Positions 7,474-14,540 of a DNA stretch of 23,603 bases are shown here, one piece after another; position 1 is the first letter of the stretch; every line of letters begins with the position of its first letter. The translations under genes were made by a program, and so were the position numbers. The notes below the pieces were generated by a model, which saw only the letters and a list, made by a program, of their open reading frames with translations, ran no database searches and had not been told where the DNA came from. Where the stretch lies: contig DDHB01000027.1 of NCBI GenBank assembly GCA_002337925.1, forward strand, positions 4,475-28,077. The letters are read 5' to 3'. The DNA comes from Sporomusaceae bacterium UBA1887 (GTDB lineage Bacteria; Bacillota; Negativicutes; Sporomusales; DSM-15969).

Positions 7474-8119
7474 TGTGTTTTTTAGCGATTTAATCAAAGC
7501 CTTTGGTGAAACTTTTTATATGGTAGGGATAGCACTGGCACTGTCAATCATCATCGGCGTACCGTTGGGACTGCTGTTATATGTAACCGACAAAGGCCTG
7601 TTTGCCGAAAATCGTCTGGTGAATGTTATTGGCGGCCTGGCGATCAATGTAGTTCGCTCAACTCCATTTGTTATTCTGCTTGTTCTTGTTCTTCCGCTCA
7701 CGCAGAAGCTGATCGGAACAACAATTGGACCGATTGCAGCAGCGGTACCGCTGTCTATTGCATCGGTAGCCTTTTATGCGCGGCTGGTGCAAGGCTCCTT
7801 GTGGGAAGTGGATAAAGGGGTTATTGAAGCGGCTGTGTCCATGGGAGCGTCTCCCTGGATGATTATTAAAGACGTATTGCTTTCGGAAAGCCTGCCGGGT
7901 TTGCTGAGAGGCTTGACCATCACTGCCGTCAGCCTGATCGGCTATTCGGCAATGGCCGGTATTGTCGGCGGCGGCGGCGTGGGGGATTTAGCCATTCGTT
8001 TCGGCTACTATCGCTACCAGACCGATGTGATGCTGCTGACGGTTGTCATTTTGGTGTTGTTAGTGCAGTTGGTGCAAAGCATTGGCGATTATTCAGCTAA
8101 AAAATACGAACGTCTGTAA
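7466..8119 (+). CDS. metI: methionine-type ABC transporter permease
   Basis: This 217-residue membrane permease has about five hydrophobic segments and the cytoplasmic EAA loop at residues 121-123 onward (EAAVSMGASPWMI), which docks on the MetN ATPase. The frame extends upstream to 7391, but the ATG at 7466, with GAGGTGG 4-5 nt before it, gives the normal MetI N-terminus (MDNVFFSDL) and the normal family length. The start lies inside the end of metN (ATGGATAA), implying translational coupling. Only 20 nt separate it from the creatininase-family gene, so the transporter is probably co-transcribed with the enzymes that follow. Confidence 0.94.
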   Translation: MDNVFFSDLIKAFGETFYMVGIALALSIIIGVPLGLLLYVTDKGLFAENRLVNVIGGLAINVVRSTPFVILLVLVLPLTQKLIGTTIGPIAAAVPLSIASVAFYARLVQGSLWEVDKGVIEAAVSMGASPWMIIKDVLLSESLPGLLRGLTITAVSLIGYSAMAGIVGGGGVGDLAIRFGYYRYQTDVMLLTVVILVLLVQLVQSIGDYSAKKYERL

Positions 8120-8139
8120 ATATAAGGGAGGATCACAAA

Positions 8140-9045
8140 ATGAGCGAGAATGCAGTATTGTGGGAAGAACTGACCTTGGATGATGCGCTGGAGCTGGCGG
8201 AAAGACGGGGGATTATTATTGTACCTGTTGCCACAACCGAGGCGCATGGTAATCATCTGCCGCTGGGTACTGATACCTATACGGCAGAATGGATAGCGCT
8301 CGAATTAAGCAGAAAAACCGGCCTGCCTGCACTTGTACCGACGCCGGTACGGGCAGGGTCATCACCAACTTTTCATTATGACCGCAAAGGAGATCCTGTG
8401 CCGGGTACGCTTGCTGTAAGTCACAGCACGCTGCACGCGTTTTTAAAGGATATTATCCGCGGTTTGTGGACTTCAGGCTTTCGCAAGATCATTATTATCC
8501 AAGGTCATGGCCAGGAACCGAATCTGCAGGTAATTACGCAGGAGGTTGCTACTGAACTTCGCAGAGAAGACAAATCCATCTTTATTGCCGCCGCCACATA
8601 CTGGGAACTGGCTGCTGAGACGCTGCGCCGGGAAGTGACAACTCCTTTTTACCATTCCGGTGAGGAAGAAACCAGTAATGTCCTATTCGTCCGTCCCGAC
8701 CTTGTAAAGCTGGAAAAAAGTATCGGCAAGGTATTGGTGCCGCTGATTGATAAATCGCTGCTGAAAAAATCTATCACTCAGGATGAGACGGAAACTTTCC
8801 AGGTTTTTGATATTGCCCAGATGATTCCGATACCGGAGCCGGGGCACCGGAGTGCTGCCGGTATTGGGACAACAGAGCAGATTAGAAGTGCAACCGCTGA
8901 AAAAGGGGAAAAGGTTTTGAACAGAGCGGTGGAGCGGTACCTGGACCTGATACGGGATCTGGAGGAAAACTATGCACCGCAGGAAGTTCCTGGATCGGAC
9001 GTAAAACAGCGGCCTGCAGTCAAACGGTTTGCAGTTAATTACTAG
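8140..9045 (+). CDS. creatininase-family metal-dependent amidohydrolase
   Basis: Creatininase-family enzymes hydrolyse cyclic amides and related C-N or C-C bonds using a two-metal centre (creatininase, FAPy deformylase, MftE-type peptidase, IolN). The 301-residue protein shows VPVATTEAHGNHLPLGTD with E34, H36 and D45 as expected metal ligands, QGHGQEPN with H123, and HSGEEETSNV for the late catalytic Glu. The usual NGHGGN or GHYEN is changed to QGHGQEPN, so the last metal-ligand position is not standard. The ATG has a GGGAGGATC ribosome binding site. It lies between the transporter and a CoA ligase with short gaps (20 and 22 nt), which suggests it acts on an imported amide. The substrate is unknown; I would not call it creatininase. 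Confidence 0.88.
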   Translation: MSENAVLWEELTLDDALELAERRGIIIVPVATTEAHGNHLPLGTDTYTAEWIALELSRKTGLPALVPTPVRAGSSPTFHYDRKGDPVPGTLAVSHSTLHAFLKDIIRGLWTSGFRKIIIIQGHGQEPNLQVITQEVATELRREDKSIFIAAATYWELAAETLRREVTTPFYHSGEEETSNVLFVRPDLVKLEKSIGKVLVPLIDKSLLKKSITQDETETFQVFDIAQMIPIPEPGHRSAAGIGTTEQIRSATAEKGEKVLNRAVERYLDLIRDLEENYAPQEVPGSDVKQRPAVKRFAVNY

Positions 9046-9067
9046 GTTGTCACAGGAGGATTCGTTA

Positions 9068-10411
9068 ATGGCTAAGCTAACATCAGGCGCTTCGACAGAA
9101 AAATTTTGGGATGCCAAATTAGAAACACAAAGCAGGCAGGAATGGGATGAGCTTAAGCTGGTGCTGCTGAAAAAACATTTACGCCATGCTTATGAGGGAT
9201 CACCTTATTACCGGCACAGATTTGACCAGGCTAAGGTGCATCCCGACAAAATAAAAACATTAACCGATATTCAGTATTTCCCTACTATTGAAAAGAAGCT
9301 GATCAGGGAGAGGCAGGAGGCTGTGCTGCCTTTTGGCGATTTGCTCGCCGTACCCGAACGGGACGTTGTTTATATTTCCACTTCCAGCGGCTCTACCGGG
9401 ATACCTACCGCCTCGCCCTTTACTGCTCAGGACTTTGAGGACTGGATAGATTATGAGGCCCGGCAATTTTACTCCAGCGGGCTTCGCCCGGAAGACCGGT
9501 ACTGCCATGCTCTGAATTTTTCCCTCTTTGTCGGCGGACCCTGCGTATTAGGTGCTCAGAAGGTAGGAGCGCTGACGATTCATGCCGGAACCATACCTTC
9601 CGACCGGCTGCTGATGATCGCCCGGCAGTTTCAGGCTACCGCCATCTGGACGACACCTTCCTATGCCTGGTATTTAGGAGAAACGGCTAAACAGCAGGGC
9701 TTTAACCCGGCAACTGATTTTGCTATCAGGAAGATTTTTGTCGCCGGTGAGCCGGGCGGCTCTATTCCGGAGACGCGGGGACAGATTGAAGCGCTGTGGG
9801 GCGCCGATGTATATGATTACTACGGCTTGTCCGATATTTTTGGTTCTTGCGCCGGCATGTGCGAGGCAAAGGATGGCTTGCACTGGGCTGAGGATCATAT
9901 TCTGCTGGAAGTGCTGGATCTTAAGACGGGAGAACCGGTGGCAGAAGGAGAACGGGGCGAAATGGTGCTCACTACTTTGAAAAAGTCTGCTCGCCCGATG
10001 GTCCGTTTTAGGACGGGAGACATCGTGTCTTACACGACCGAGCCCTGCAGCTGCGGCCGGACTGCCTTACGGCTTCACGGCATACACGGCAGGCTTGATG
10101 ATATGCTGATCATAAAAGGCGTTAACGTCTTCCCCAGCGATGTGGAAGCGATCGTTAGGAAAGATGCCGATTATACTGGCGAATACCTGCTGGTAGTGAA
10201 CCGCCGCAATCATCTGGATGAATTAACGGTACAGGCAGAGCATGCTGAAGGTCGTGTTAACCTTCAGGAGTTGGCGGAACGGCTAAAGAAAAATTTAAAA
10301 GCCACGACAGGCATTTCGGCAGCTGTGGAGATTCTGGCTCCCGGCACTCTGCCCAGAGCAACTCATAAAGCCAAACGGGTTGTGGATAATCGTTCCCAAG
10401 TATGGAGCTAA
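9068..10411 (+). CDS. PaaK-like adenylate-forming CoA ligase
   Basis: Phenylacetate-CoA ligase-like enzymes activate carboxylates as acyl-adenylates and then form CoA thioesters. The protein is 447 residues, within PaaK range. Motifs are the phosphate-binding loop STSSGSTGIPT near residues 105-115, an A-box YYGLSD, RFRTGDIV with its conserved Asp, a CSCGRT segment, and the hinge GRLDDMLIIKGVNVFPSDVE leading to a C-terminal ferredoxin-like domain. The frame is open from 9029, but ATG 9068 is preferred because AGGAGGATTCGTT lies directly upstream. Gaps to neighbours are 22 and 27 nt. It probably activates the acid released by the upstream amidohydrolase, an inference from gene order. Aromatic acids are common family substrates, but this one cannot be read from sequence. 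Confidence 0.9.
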   Translation: MAKLTSGASTEKFWDAKLETQSRQEWDELKLVLLKKHLRHAYEGSPYYRHRFDQAKVHPDKIKTLTDIQYFPTIEKKLIRERQEAVLPFGDLLAVPERDVVYISTSSGSTGIPTASPFTAQDFEDWIDYEARQFYSSGLRPEDRYCHALNFSLFVGGPCVLGAQKVGALTIHAGTIPSDRLLMIARQFQATAIWTTPSYAWYLGETAKQQGFNPATDFAIRKIFVAGEPGGSIPETRGQIEALWGADVYDYYGLSDIFGSCAGMCEAKDGLHWAEDHILLEVLDLKTGEPVAEGERGEMVLTTLKKSARPMVRFRTGDIVSYTTEPCSCGRTALRLHGIHGRLDDMLIIKGVNVFPSDVEAIVRKDADYTGEYLLVVNRRNHLDELTVQAEHAEGRVNLQELAERLKKNLKATTGISAAVEILAPGTLPRATHKAKRVVDNRSQVWS

Positions 10412-10438
10412 AACTGTCAAAAGAAATGAGGAATTAAA

Positions 10439-11875
10439 ATGGCATTAAAAAACGGTGACCAGTATAAAGCGAGTCTCGCTAAACTGCGTCCTAATATTTA
10501 TAAATGGGGCAAGCTGATTGAGGATGTGACCACGCATCCGGCAACAAGGCTGCATGTAGAATCGGTTTCTCATTCGTATGATGCAGCTTTTACGGAGGAA
10601 ACCGGTATTTTTACCAGGACCTCCCATTTGACGGGACAAAAAGCCCATCGCTGGAATACGCTGATGGCCAGTGCCGAAGACGTGCTGGCCAATAGTCAGA
10701 TGAAACGGGCTCAATTCCACCGGACAGGGACCTGCCAAGGCGCTACCTGCGCAGGATGGACAGCGCTCAATGCTCTTTGGGCAGTTACCTATGAGGCTGA
10801 TAAAGAATATGGCACACCCTATCACCAGCGCATCAAGGATTATTTTGCCTTGGTGGAAGATCATTCGTTTGCACTGGCTGGGGCGCTGACAGATGCTAAA
10901 GGCAACCGGGCACTGAGTGTTGCCCAGCAGCCTGATGCCGATAGTTATCTGCATGTTGTGGAAGTTAAGCCTGACGGAATTGTTGTCCGGGGCTGCAAAG
11001 CCCAGATTTGCGGCGTTGCAGCTGCTCATGAAATTATCTGCGTACCGGGCAGTGCTCACGGTGAAGCCGATAAGGCGGCAGCGCTGGCCTTTGCTATACC
11101 CAGGGATGTACAAGGGCTTACCATTGTGGAAACACGCCGTCCCAGTGACAGCCGTGATGAGGAAGAGGGCTGGGACTCGCCTAAGGCAGGCGGGATCACA
11201 CAAGCATTCCTGTTGTTTGATGATGTCTTTGTTCCGAATGAAAGAATTTTCTTGTGTGGAGAGTATTTATACACAGGTCTATTTTTGCATTACTTTACGG
11301 CGATCTACCGGGCAGCAATCGGTGCCTGTGTGGCTGGTCAGGGAGATGTAATGATCGGTGCCGCCATCAACATGATTAAGGCAAACGGGCTAAACCAGAA
11401 AACATTCCAGGAAAAACTCAACCAGATGGCAATTAATAATGAAATTACCTATGGTATCGGACTGGGCGCCATGTTTAAAGGGGAGCAGCATGCTTCCGGC
11501 GTCTGGATTCCCGATCCGCTGCTGGCTCATGTCAATAAAACACAGGTGGCTACGCTGCCTTATCAGACAAAAGTACTTGCTCAGGAAATCAGCGGCGGAA
11601 TAGCCGAAACGGGCTGCTTTCCCGCCTATCAGGATTTTCAGTCGCCAGAATACGGTGATAAGCTGGTACGGGCGCTGACGGCAGGCATAGATGGGAAAGA
11701 ACGGGCTAAAGCAGCCCGACTGGTAGAGTGGCTGACGGTTGGCGGCGGCATTCCCGGCTGTATGCATGGCGGGGGTTCACCGGAAGGTGCAAAACTGGTT
11801 GTCCGTAAAAGCGAGCCATGGACTAAATTTGCCGAATGTGCCCAAAAAATTGCGGATGCAGGCAAAGAATATTAG
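10439..11875 (+). CDS. 4-hydroxyphenylacetate 3-hydroxylase / 4-hydroxybutyryl-CoA dehydratase family flavoprotein
   Basis: This superfamily includes FAD- or FMNH2-using monooxygenases (HpaB) and the oxygen-sensitive [4Fe-4S]/FAD enzyme 4-hydroxybutyryl-CoA dehydratase/vinylacetyl-CoA isomerase. The 478-residue length is close to the dehydratase. Two Cys, C99 and C104 (GTCQGATCAGW), lie where the dehydratase has C99 and C103, and C297 (GACVAGQGD) matches its C299. The position of the cluster His (H292) is Tyr290 here; the nearest His is H284. A cluster may therefore be bound differently, or be absent. As the last gene of the transporter/amidohydrolase/ligase operon it probably acts on a CoA ester. 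The ATG has an ATGAGG-like site. Position equivalences are from my memory of the Clostridium aminobutyricum enzyme. Confidence 0.85.
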   Translation: MALKNGDQYKASLAKLRPNIYKWGKLIEDVTTHPATRLHVESVSHSYDAAFTEETGIFTRTSHLTGQKAHRWNTLMASAEDVLANSQMKRAQFHRTGTCQGATCAGWTALNALWAVTYEADKEYGTPYHQRIKDYFALVEDHSFALAGALTDAKGNRALSVAQQPDADSYLHVVEVKPDGIVVRGCKAQICGVAAAHEIICVPGSAHGEADKAAALAFAIPRDVQGLTIVETRRPSDSRDEEEGWDSPKAGGITQAFLLFDDVFVPNERIFLCGEYLYTGLFLHYFTAIYRAAIGACVAGQGDVMIGAAINMIKANGLNQKTFQEKLNQMAINNEITYGIGLGAMFKGEQHASGVWIPDPLLAHVNKTQVATLPYQTKVLAQEISGGIAETGCFPAYQDFQSPEYGDKLVRALTAGIDGKERAKAARLVEWLTVGGGIPGCMHGGGSPEGAKLVVRKSEPWTKFAECAQKIADAGKEY

Positions 11876-11894
11876 GCGCCTGTACCTGGAGGTA

Positions 11895-11923
11895 TTGACT
11901 GCCAATTTCTAATATGCTAGGAT
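11895..11923 (+). promoter_or_regulatory. candidate promoter upstream of the alpha/beta hydrolase leader
   Basis: TTGACT (11895-11900) and TAGGAT (11918-11923) are spaced by 17 nt. A transcript from here would run through the terminator at 11964-12001 before reaching the hydrolase. Consensus match only. Confidence 0.4.
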
Positions 11924-11963
11924 AACAGAAATTGGAGATATTAGGGCTGATCAGTGACAACTG

Positions 11964-12001
11964 AAGGCAAAGGGATTCCACCGGAAACCTTTGCCTTTTT
12001 G
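11964..12001 (+). terminator. intrinsic terminator after the HpaB-like operon
   Basis: AAGGCAAAGG (11964-11973) pairs with CCTTTGCCTT (11988-11997), an inner TTCC/GGAA stem extends it, and a T-run follows to 12000. It lies about 90 nt after the HpaB-family stop codon. Its position inside the longest open frame of the next gene argues against that upstream start. Confidence 0.85.
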
Positions 12002-12014
12002 TATAAAACAAATG

Positions 12015-12033
12015 AGCCTGCACTGTGCAGGCT
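12015..12033 (+). promoter_or_regulatory. short palindrome upstream of the alpha/beta hydrolase start
   Basis: AGCCTGCA (12015-12022) pairs with TGCAGGCT (12026-12033) around a 3-nt loop, 20 nt before the ATG. It could be an mRNA hairpin or an operator. No further evidence. Confidence 0.3.
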
Positions 12034-12052
12034 GGTAGAGAGAAGAGATAAT

Positions 12053-12832
12053 ATGAAACAGCACGTCTGGGTTGACAGCCAAAATCGCAAATTGTCCGTA
12101 GTCGTTCACATCAATGAGGAACAGGAGAAGCAGAAGGCCATTGTAGTTTGCTGCCATGGTTTTACCAGTGATAAAATCGGTACGAATCAACTGATGCTCA
12201 ATGTTGCCAAAGCGATTGCCGCAGCGGGAATCATCACGGTTCGCTTTGATTTTTCCGGTTCTGGCGAAAGTGAAGGGGAGTTTGCAGATGATACGATTGT
12301 TAGCGGCTGGCTGGAGGATGTAGGCAATGTCTTCCATTGGATAAAAGGCGAGCCACGTTTTAGTGGATTGCCGGTCTATCTGCTGGGACATAGTTTAGGC
12401 GGGCTTATTGCTCTTAGCTATGATGATGCGGCAATAGCCGGACGGCTGGTGCTGGCGCCGGTTGTGAAGCCGATTGACAACTTTTGCGATATCATTCTTG
12501 GTCCCGAGTTGTGGCAGCGGTCCGTACAGGGCGAAACTGTTGCCAACTTCTTAAATAAAGGCTTTAGCCTCAGTCCCCGTTTTGCAAGGGAGCTGCTGGA
12601 GAAGCGCTATGAACCTTTAGTTAAAGCACAGTCTTATCAAACGCCGCTATTTATTGTGCATGGTGATGAGGATGCCGTTGTGCCGCTAGCGGGCTCACAG
12701 GAATTGTACTCCCGGTACAAACGCGAAAAACAGTTGGAGATTATTCCTGCCGATCATGTGTTTGCCGGAAGGCATACGGAACTCACTTCGCTGCTGGTAG
12801 GCTGGTTAGAAAAACAAACGGAGGGATTATGA
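12053..12832 (+). CDS. alpha/beta-fold serine hydrolase
   Basis: This 259-residue alpha/beta hydrolase has the oxyanion-hole segment CCHGFTSDK, a nucleophile elbow GHSLGG with S114, D207 in VHGDEDAVVPL and H235 in ADHVFAG, forming a complete catalytic triad. It has no signal peptide, so it is probably cytoplasmic. Many relatives are esterases or acyl-transfer enzymes; the substrate is unknown. The frame is open back to 11954, but that region contains the intrinsic terminator of the previous operon and has no ribosome binding site, so ATG 12053 (MKQHVWVDS) is chosen; its own purine-rich site (GAGAGAAGAG) is modest. The stop overlaps the next start (ATGA), indicating translational coupling to the DUF1847 gene. 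Confidence 0.88.
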   Translation: MKQHVWVDSQNRKLSVVVHINEEQEKQKAIVVCCHGFTSDKIGTNQLMLNVAKAIAAAGIITVRFDFSGSGESEGEFADDTIVSGWLEDVGNVFHWIKGEPRFSGLPVYLLGHSLGGLIALSYDDAAIAGRLVLAPVVKPIDNFCDIILGPELWQRSVQGETVANFLNKGFSLSPRFARELLEKRYEPLVKAQSYQTPLFIVHGDEDAVVPLAGSQELYSRYKREKQLEIIPADHVFAGRHTELTSLLVGWLEKQTEGL

Positions 12833-13506
12833 TGGTGAGAGAAAAAAATGTAGAGAGCTTATCCTGCACAGACTGCAGTATTTACAATTGCCGGACTAGA
12901 AGCAAAGCGTTTCCCGGATTTTGTCTGACAACCAAGGATAATGAGGGCCATCCTATTGCTGAGGATATTGAAGAAATAAAAAACTACCTCCAAGGGGACG
13001 AAGAGGATGCGATAGTAGCCAGAGCTTCGGCCCAGGTAGAGGGACTTTTTTATGGCAAGCTAACCCGAGTAGAAGAAATTATTGAGTTTGCCAATCGCAT
13101 CGGTGCGAAAAAGATCGGTATTGCCACCTGTGCCGGGTTGATTGAAGAGGCAAAAATCTTTGCGGATATTCTCACTGCCAAAGGACTCACCTATTACAGC
13201 GTAATTTGTAAGGTAGGCTCGGTGGATAAAGCGGAGATCGGCATACTGGAAGAGCACAAAATTAAACCGGGCGGTCATGAAGCAATGTGTAATCCCATTC
13301 TTCAGGCCCGCATATTAAACTACCACAAAACAGACCTTAATGTGGTTGTAGGACTGTGTGTAGGACATGATTCGCTGTTTATTAAATACTCGGATGCTTT
13401 AGTTACCACTCTTATTACAAAAGACCGGCTGACAGGGCACAATCCGGCAGCTGCTTTATACACAGCACATTCGTATTATAAGCGGCTGCTGCAGACAAAA
13501 GAATAG
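12829..13506 (+). CDS. DUF1847 Cys-rich putative metal-binding protein
   Basis: The 225-residue protein starts with a Cys cluster, CTDCSIYNC (C13, C16, C21) followed by PGFC (C32), the hallmark I associate with DUF1847. Further conserved-looking Cys occur in IATCAGL, VICKVG, EAMCNP and VGLCVGHD. The region from about residue 75 onward has an alternating strand/helix pattern. A metal or Fe-S site is likely, but no biochemical role is known to me. Two adjacent ATG codons (12829 and 12832) follow CGGAGGG; the second has better spacing (6 nt), so the protein may be 224 residues. It overlaps the upstream hydrolase by 4 nt. The short gap downstream holds the first SAM-riboswitch promoter. Confidence 0.85.
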   Translation: MMVREKNVESLSCTDCSIYNCRTRSKAFPGFCLTTKDNEGHPIAEDIEEIKNYLQGDEEDAIVARASAQVEGLFYGKLTRVEEIIEFANRIGAKKIGIATCAGLIEEAKIFADILTAKGLTYYSVICKVGSVDKAEIGILEEHKIKPGGHEAMCNPILQARILNYHKTDLNVVVGLCVGHDSLFIKYSDALVTTLITKDRLTGHNPAAALYTAHSYYKRLLQTKE

Positions 13507-13528
13507 CGAAATGAACAATAATAGGGCA

Positions 13529-13558
13529 TTGACAAGTGACCGAAAAAAATGTTAAAAT
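13529..13558 (+). promoter_or_regulatory. promoter of SAM riboswitch unit 1
   Basis: A perfect TTGACA (13529-13534) is spaced 18 nt from TAAAAT (13553-13558). Transcription would begin around 13565, just before the riboswitch aptamer. Confidence 0.75.
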
Positions 13559-13576
13559 CGTCACAATTGAATATGA

Positions 13577-13677
13577 CTCTTATCTAGAGTGGTCGAGGGA
13601 CTGGCCCGATGACACCCAGCAACCGGCAGCAATGCAGTGGTGCTAATTCCAGCAGGATTTATCCTGAGAGATGAGAG
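13577..13677 (+). promoter_or_regulatory. SAM-I (S-box) riboswitch 1
   Basis: This is a classic S-box aptamer: P1 5' strand CTCTTATC at 13577, AGAGTGGTCGAGGGACTGGC, CGATGACACCCAGCAACC, GGTGCTAATTCCAGCAGG, CCTGAGAGATGAGAG closing P1 at 13677. SAM binding stabilises P1 and lets the terminator at 13691-13724 form. The competing antiterminator uses GAGAAAGG (13675-13682) against the 5' arm of the terminator, but only about 6 pairs are clean. The conserved CTTATCAAGAG has one change here (T for A). It should switch off the ACT-domain gene when SAM is high. Confidence 0.97.
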
Positions 13678-13690
13678 AAAGGTCGGAATT

Positions 13691-13724
13691 AAAAAGCCCC
13701 TTTCCTCGTGGAAGGGGGCTTTTT
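13691..13724 (+). terminator. SAM riboswitch 1 expression-platform terminator
   Basis: A 15-bp stem AAAAAGCCCCTTTCC (13691-13705) with GGAAGGGGGCTTTTT (13710-13724), one G-U pair, loop TCGT and a T-run. Confidence 0.93.
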
Positions 13725-13781
13725 ATTATGGATGCCTCCAACCCTGGAGTGCTTTAGCGATACATGTTGGAGGTGAAGGAT

Positions 13782-14249
13782 TTGACATTGGAAAGTGTGT
13801 CAATAGCAGACGAATTACTAACTACGGTTGATAGTTTTTCTTGCGTTGCCCATGTAAAAGTAAATTTGCTGAACAGCTCTTGTGCTGTTTCACACATACT
13901 GCAAGAGCTTGCCCGTAACAATGTGAATTTAGAATTAATCAGCATTCGCTCCGAGCAAGTGATGTTTACGGTGCCGGAGGAAGCAATAGATGTTGTTTGT
14001 ACTGGTTTAAAGCAGCTAGGCTGTTGCTTTGATATTGAAAAGCAATGTTCAATTGTGTCCATCAGTGGTGGCAAGGTTACACAAGTACCGGAATTGACTG
14101 CCCGTATTACCGGAGAACTCCTTTCGCAGCAGATACCACTTTTACGAATGTTTGGCTCGGTCCATCAAATAACAATGCTATTACCAACGACTCATCTGCC
14201 ATCAATGGTAAGTATTCTGGAGAATAAATTTGGCATTGCATTTATATAA
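13782..14249 (+). CDS. stand-alone tandem ACT-domain protein (aspartokinase regulatory-domain-like)
   Basis: The 155-residue protein consists of two ACT-like modules, about residues 15-75 and 85-155. The second part resembles aspartokinase C-terminal regulatory domains (CSIVSISGGKV, then LLRMFGSVHQITMLLP). The first has SSCAVSHILQELARNNVNLE. No catalytic kinase domain is present. ACT domains bind amino acids such as lysine, threonine or methionine and regulate enzymes. TTG 13782 is chosen because GGAGGTG lies 6 nt upstream; the in-frame ATG 13764 overlaps that ribosome binding site and has none of its own. Direct control by SAM riboswitch 1 suggests a role in methionine or aspartate-family regulation, perhaps in trans; that is inference. 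Confidence 0.82.
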   Translation: MTLESVSIADELLTTVDSFSCVAHVKVNLLNSSCAVSHILQELARNNVNLELISIRSEQVMFTVPEEAIDVVCTGLKQLGCCFDIEKQCSIVSISGGKVTQVPELTARITGELLSQQIPLLRMFGSVHQITMLLPTTHLPSMVSILENKFGIAFI

Positions 14250-14303
14250 GTTTTGGAGCTGAAAGACATTTGTACGGTATTGTTAGGAAAAGAGAGGGTA
14301 TAT

Positions 14304-14465
14304 ATGGAACAGAAAATAGATAAAACCGGTAAAGAAACTGGAGCAGCGGCTTCTAAAAAAGGCTACAATCAAATAGTTATTACTATCAGGGACGGCAAGG
14401 TAATTTCCTTTGAACAAAGCGTTTATGACGGTGCTGCAGATAGAGCAGAAGGCAATAGTGTGTAG
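14304..14465 (+). CDS. DUF2292 (YezD-like) small protein, copy 1
   Basis: The 53-residue protein has an N-terminal Lys/Gly/Ala-rich segment followed by the core YNQIVITIRDGKVISFEQS. This core aligns by eye with the two other small proteins downstream (HGTITLIIQDSRVIQLEK and YGQVVFVVKNGKVVQVER). The beta-strand/turn/beta-strand pattern is the DUF2292 signature; function is unknown. The frame is open from a TTG at 14253, but ATG 14304 follows GAGAGGG and starts cleanly before the core. It lies 54 nt after the ACT gene on the same riboswitch-controlled transcript. The C-terminal tail after the core is acidic and unlike the other copies. Confidence 0.78.
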   Translation: MEQKIDKTGKETGAAASKKGYNQIVITIRDGKVISFEQSVYDGAADRAEGNSV

Positions 14466-14490
14466 TGGGAAAGCAAATGTAAATCCAGTG

Positions 14491-14519
14491 TTGACAGAGG
14501 TGTAAGAGGATGGTAGAAT
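14491..14519 (+). promoter_or_regulatory. promoter of SAM riboswitch unit 2
   Basis: A perfect TTGACA (14491-14496) is spaced 17 nt from TAGAAT (14514-14519), a strong sigma-A type match. The aptamer starts about 15 nt after the predicted start site. Confidence 0.78.
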
Positions 14520-14540
14520 TTATTCATTAAATTGCATAAA

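Noticed and set aside
8683..9117. Minus-strand open frame of 144 codons across the hydrolase/ligase junction
   Set aside because: It overlaps two confident plus-strand genes and their ribosome binding site, with low-complexity, Cys/Phe-rich translation and no motif.
10445..11203. Long minus-strand open frame (252 codons) opposite the HpaB-family gene
   Set aside because: It is fully antisense to a well-supported gene, has no recognisable domain and reads as a composition shadow.
11954..12052. Upstream in-frame extension of the alpha/beta hydrolase
   Set aside because: This stretch contains an intrinsic terminator and a palindrome, lacks a ribosome binding site, and the extra residues do not resemble the family.
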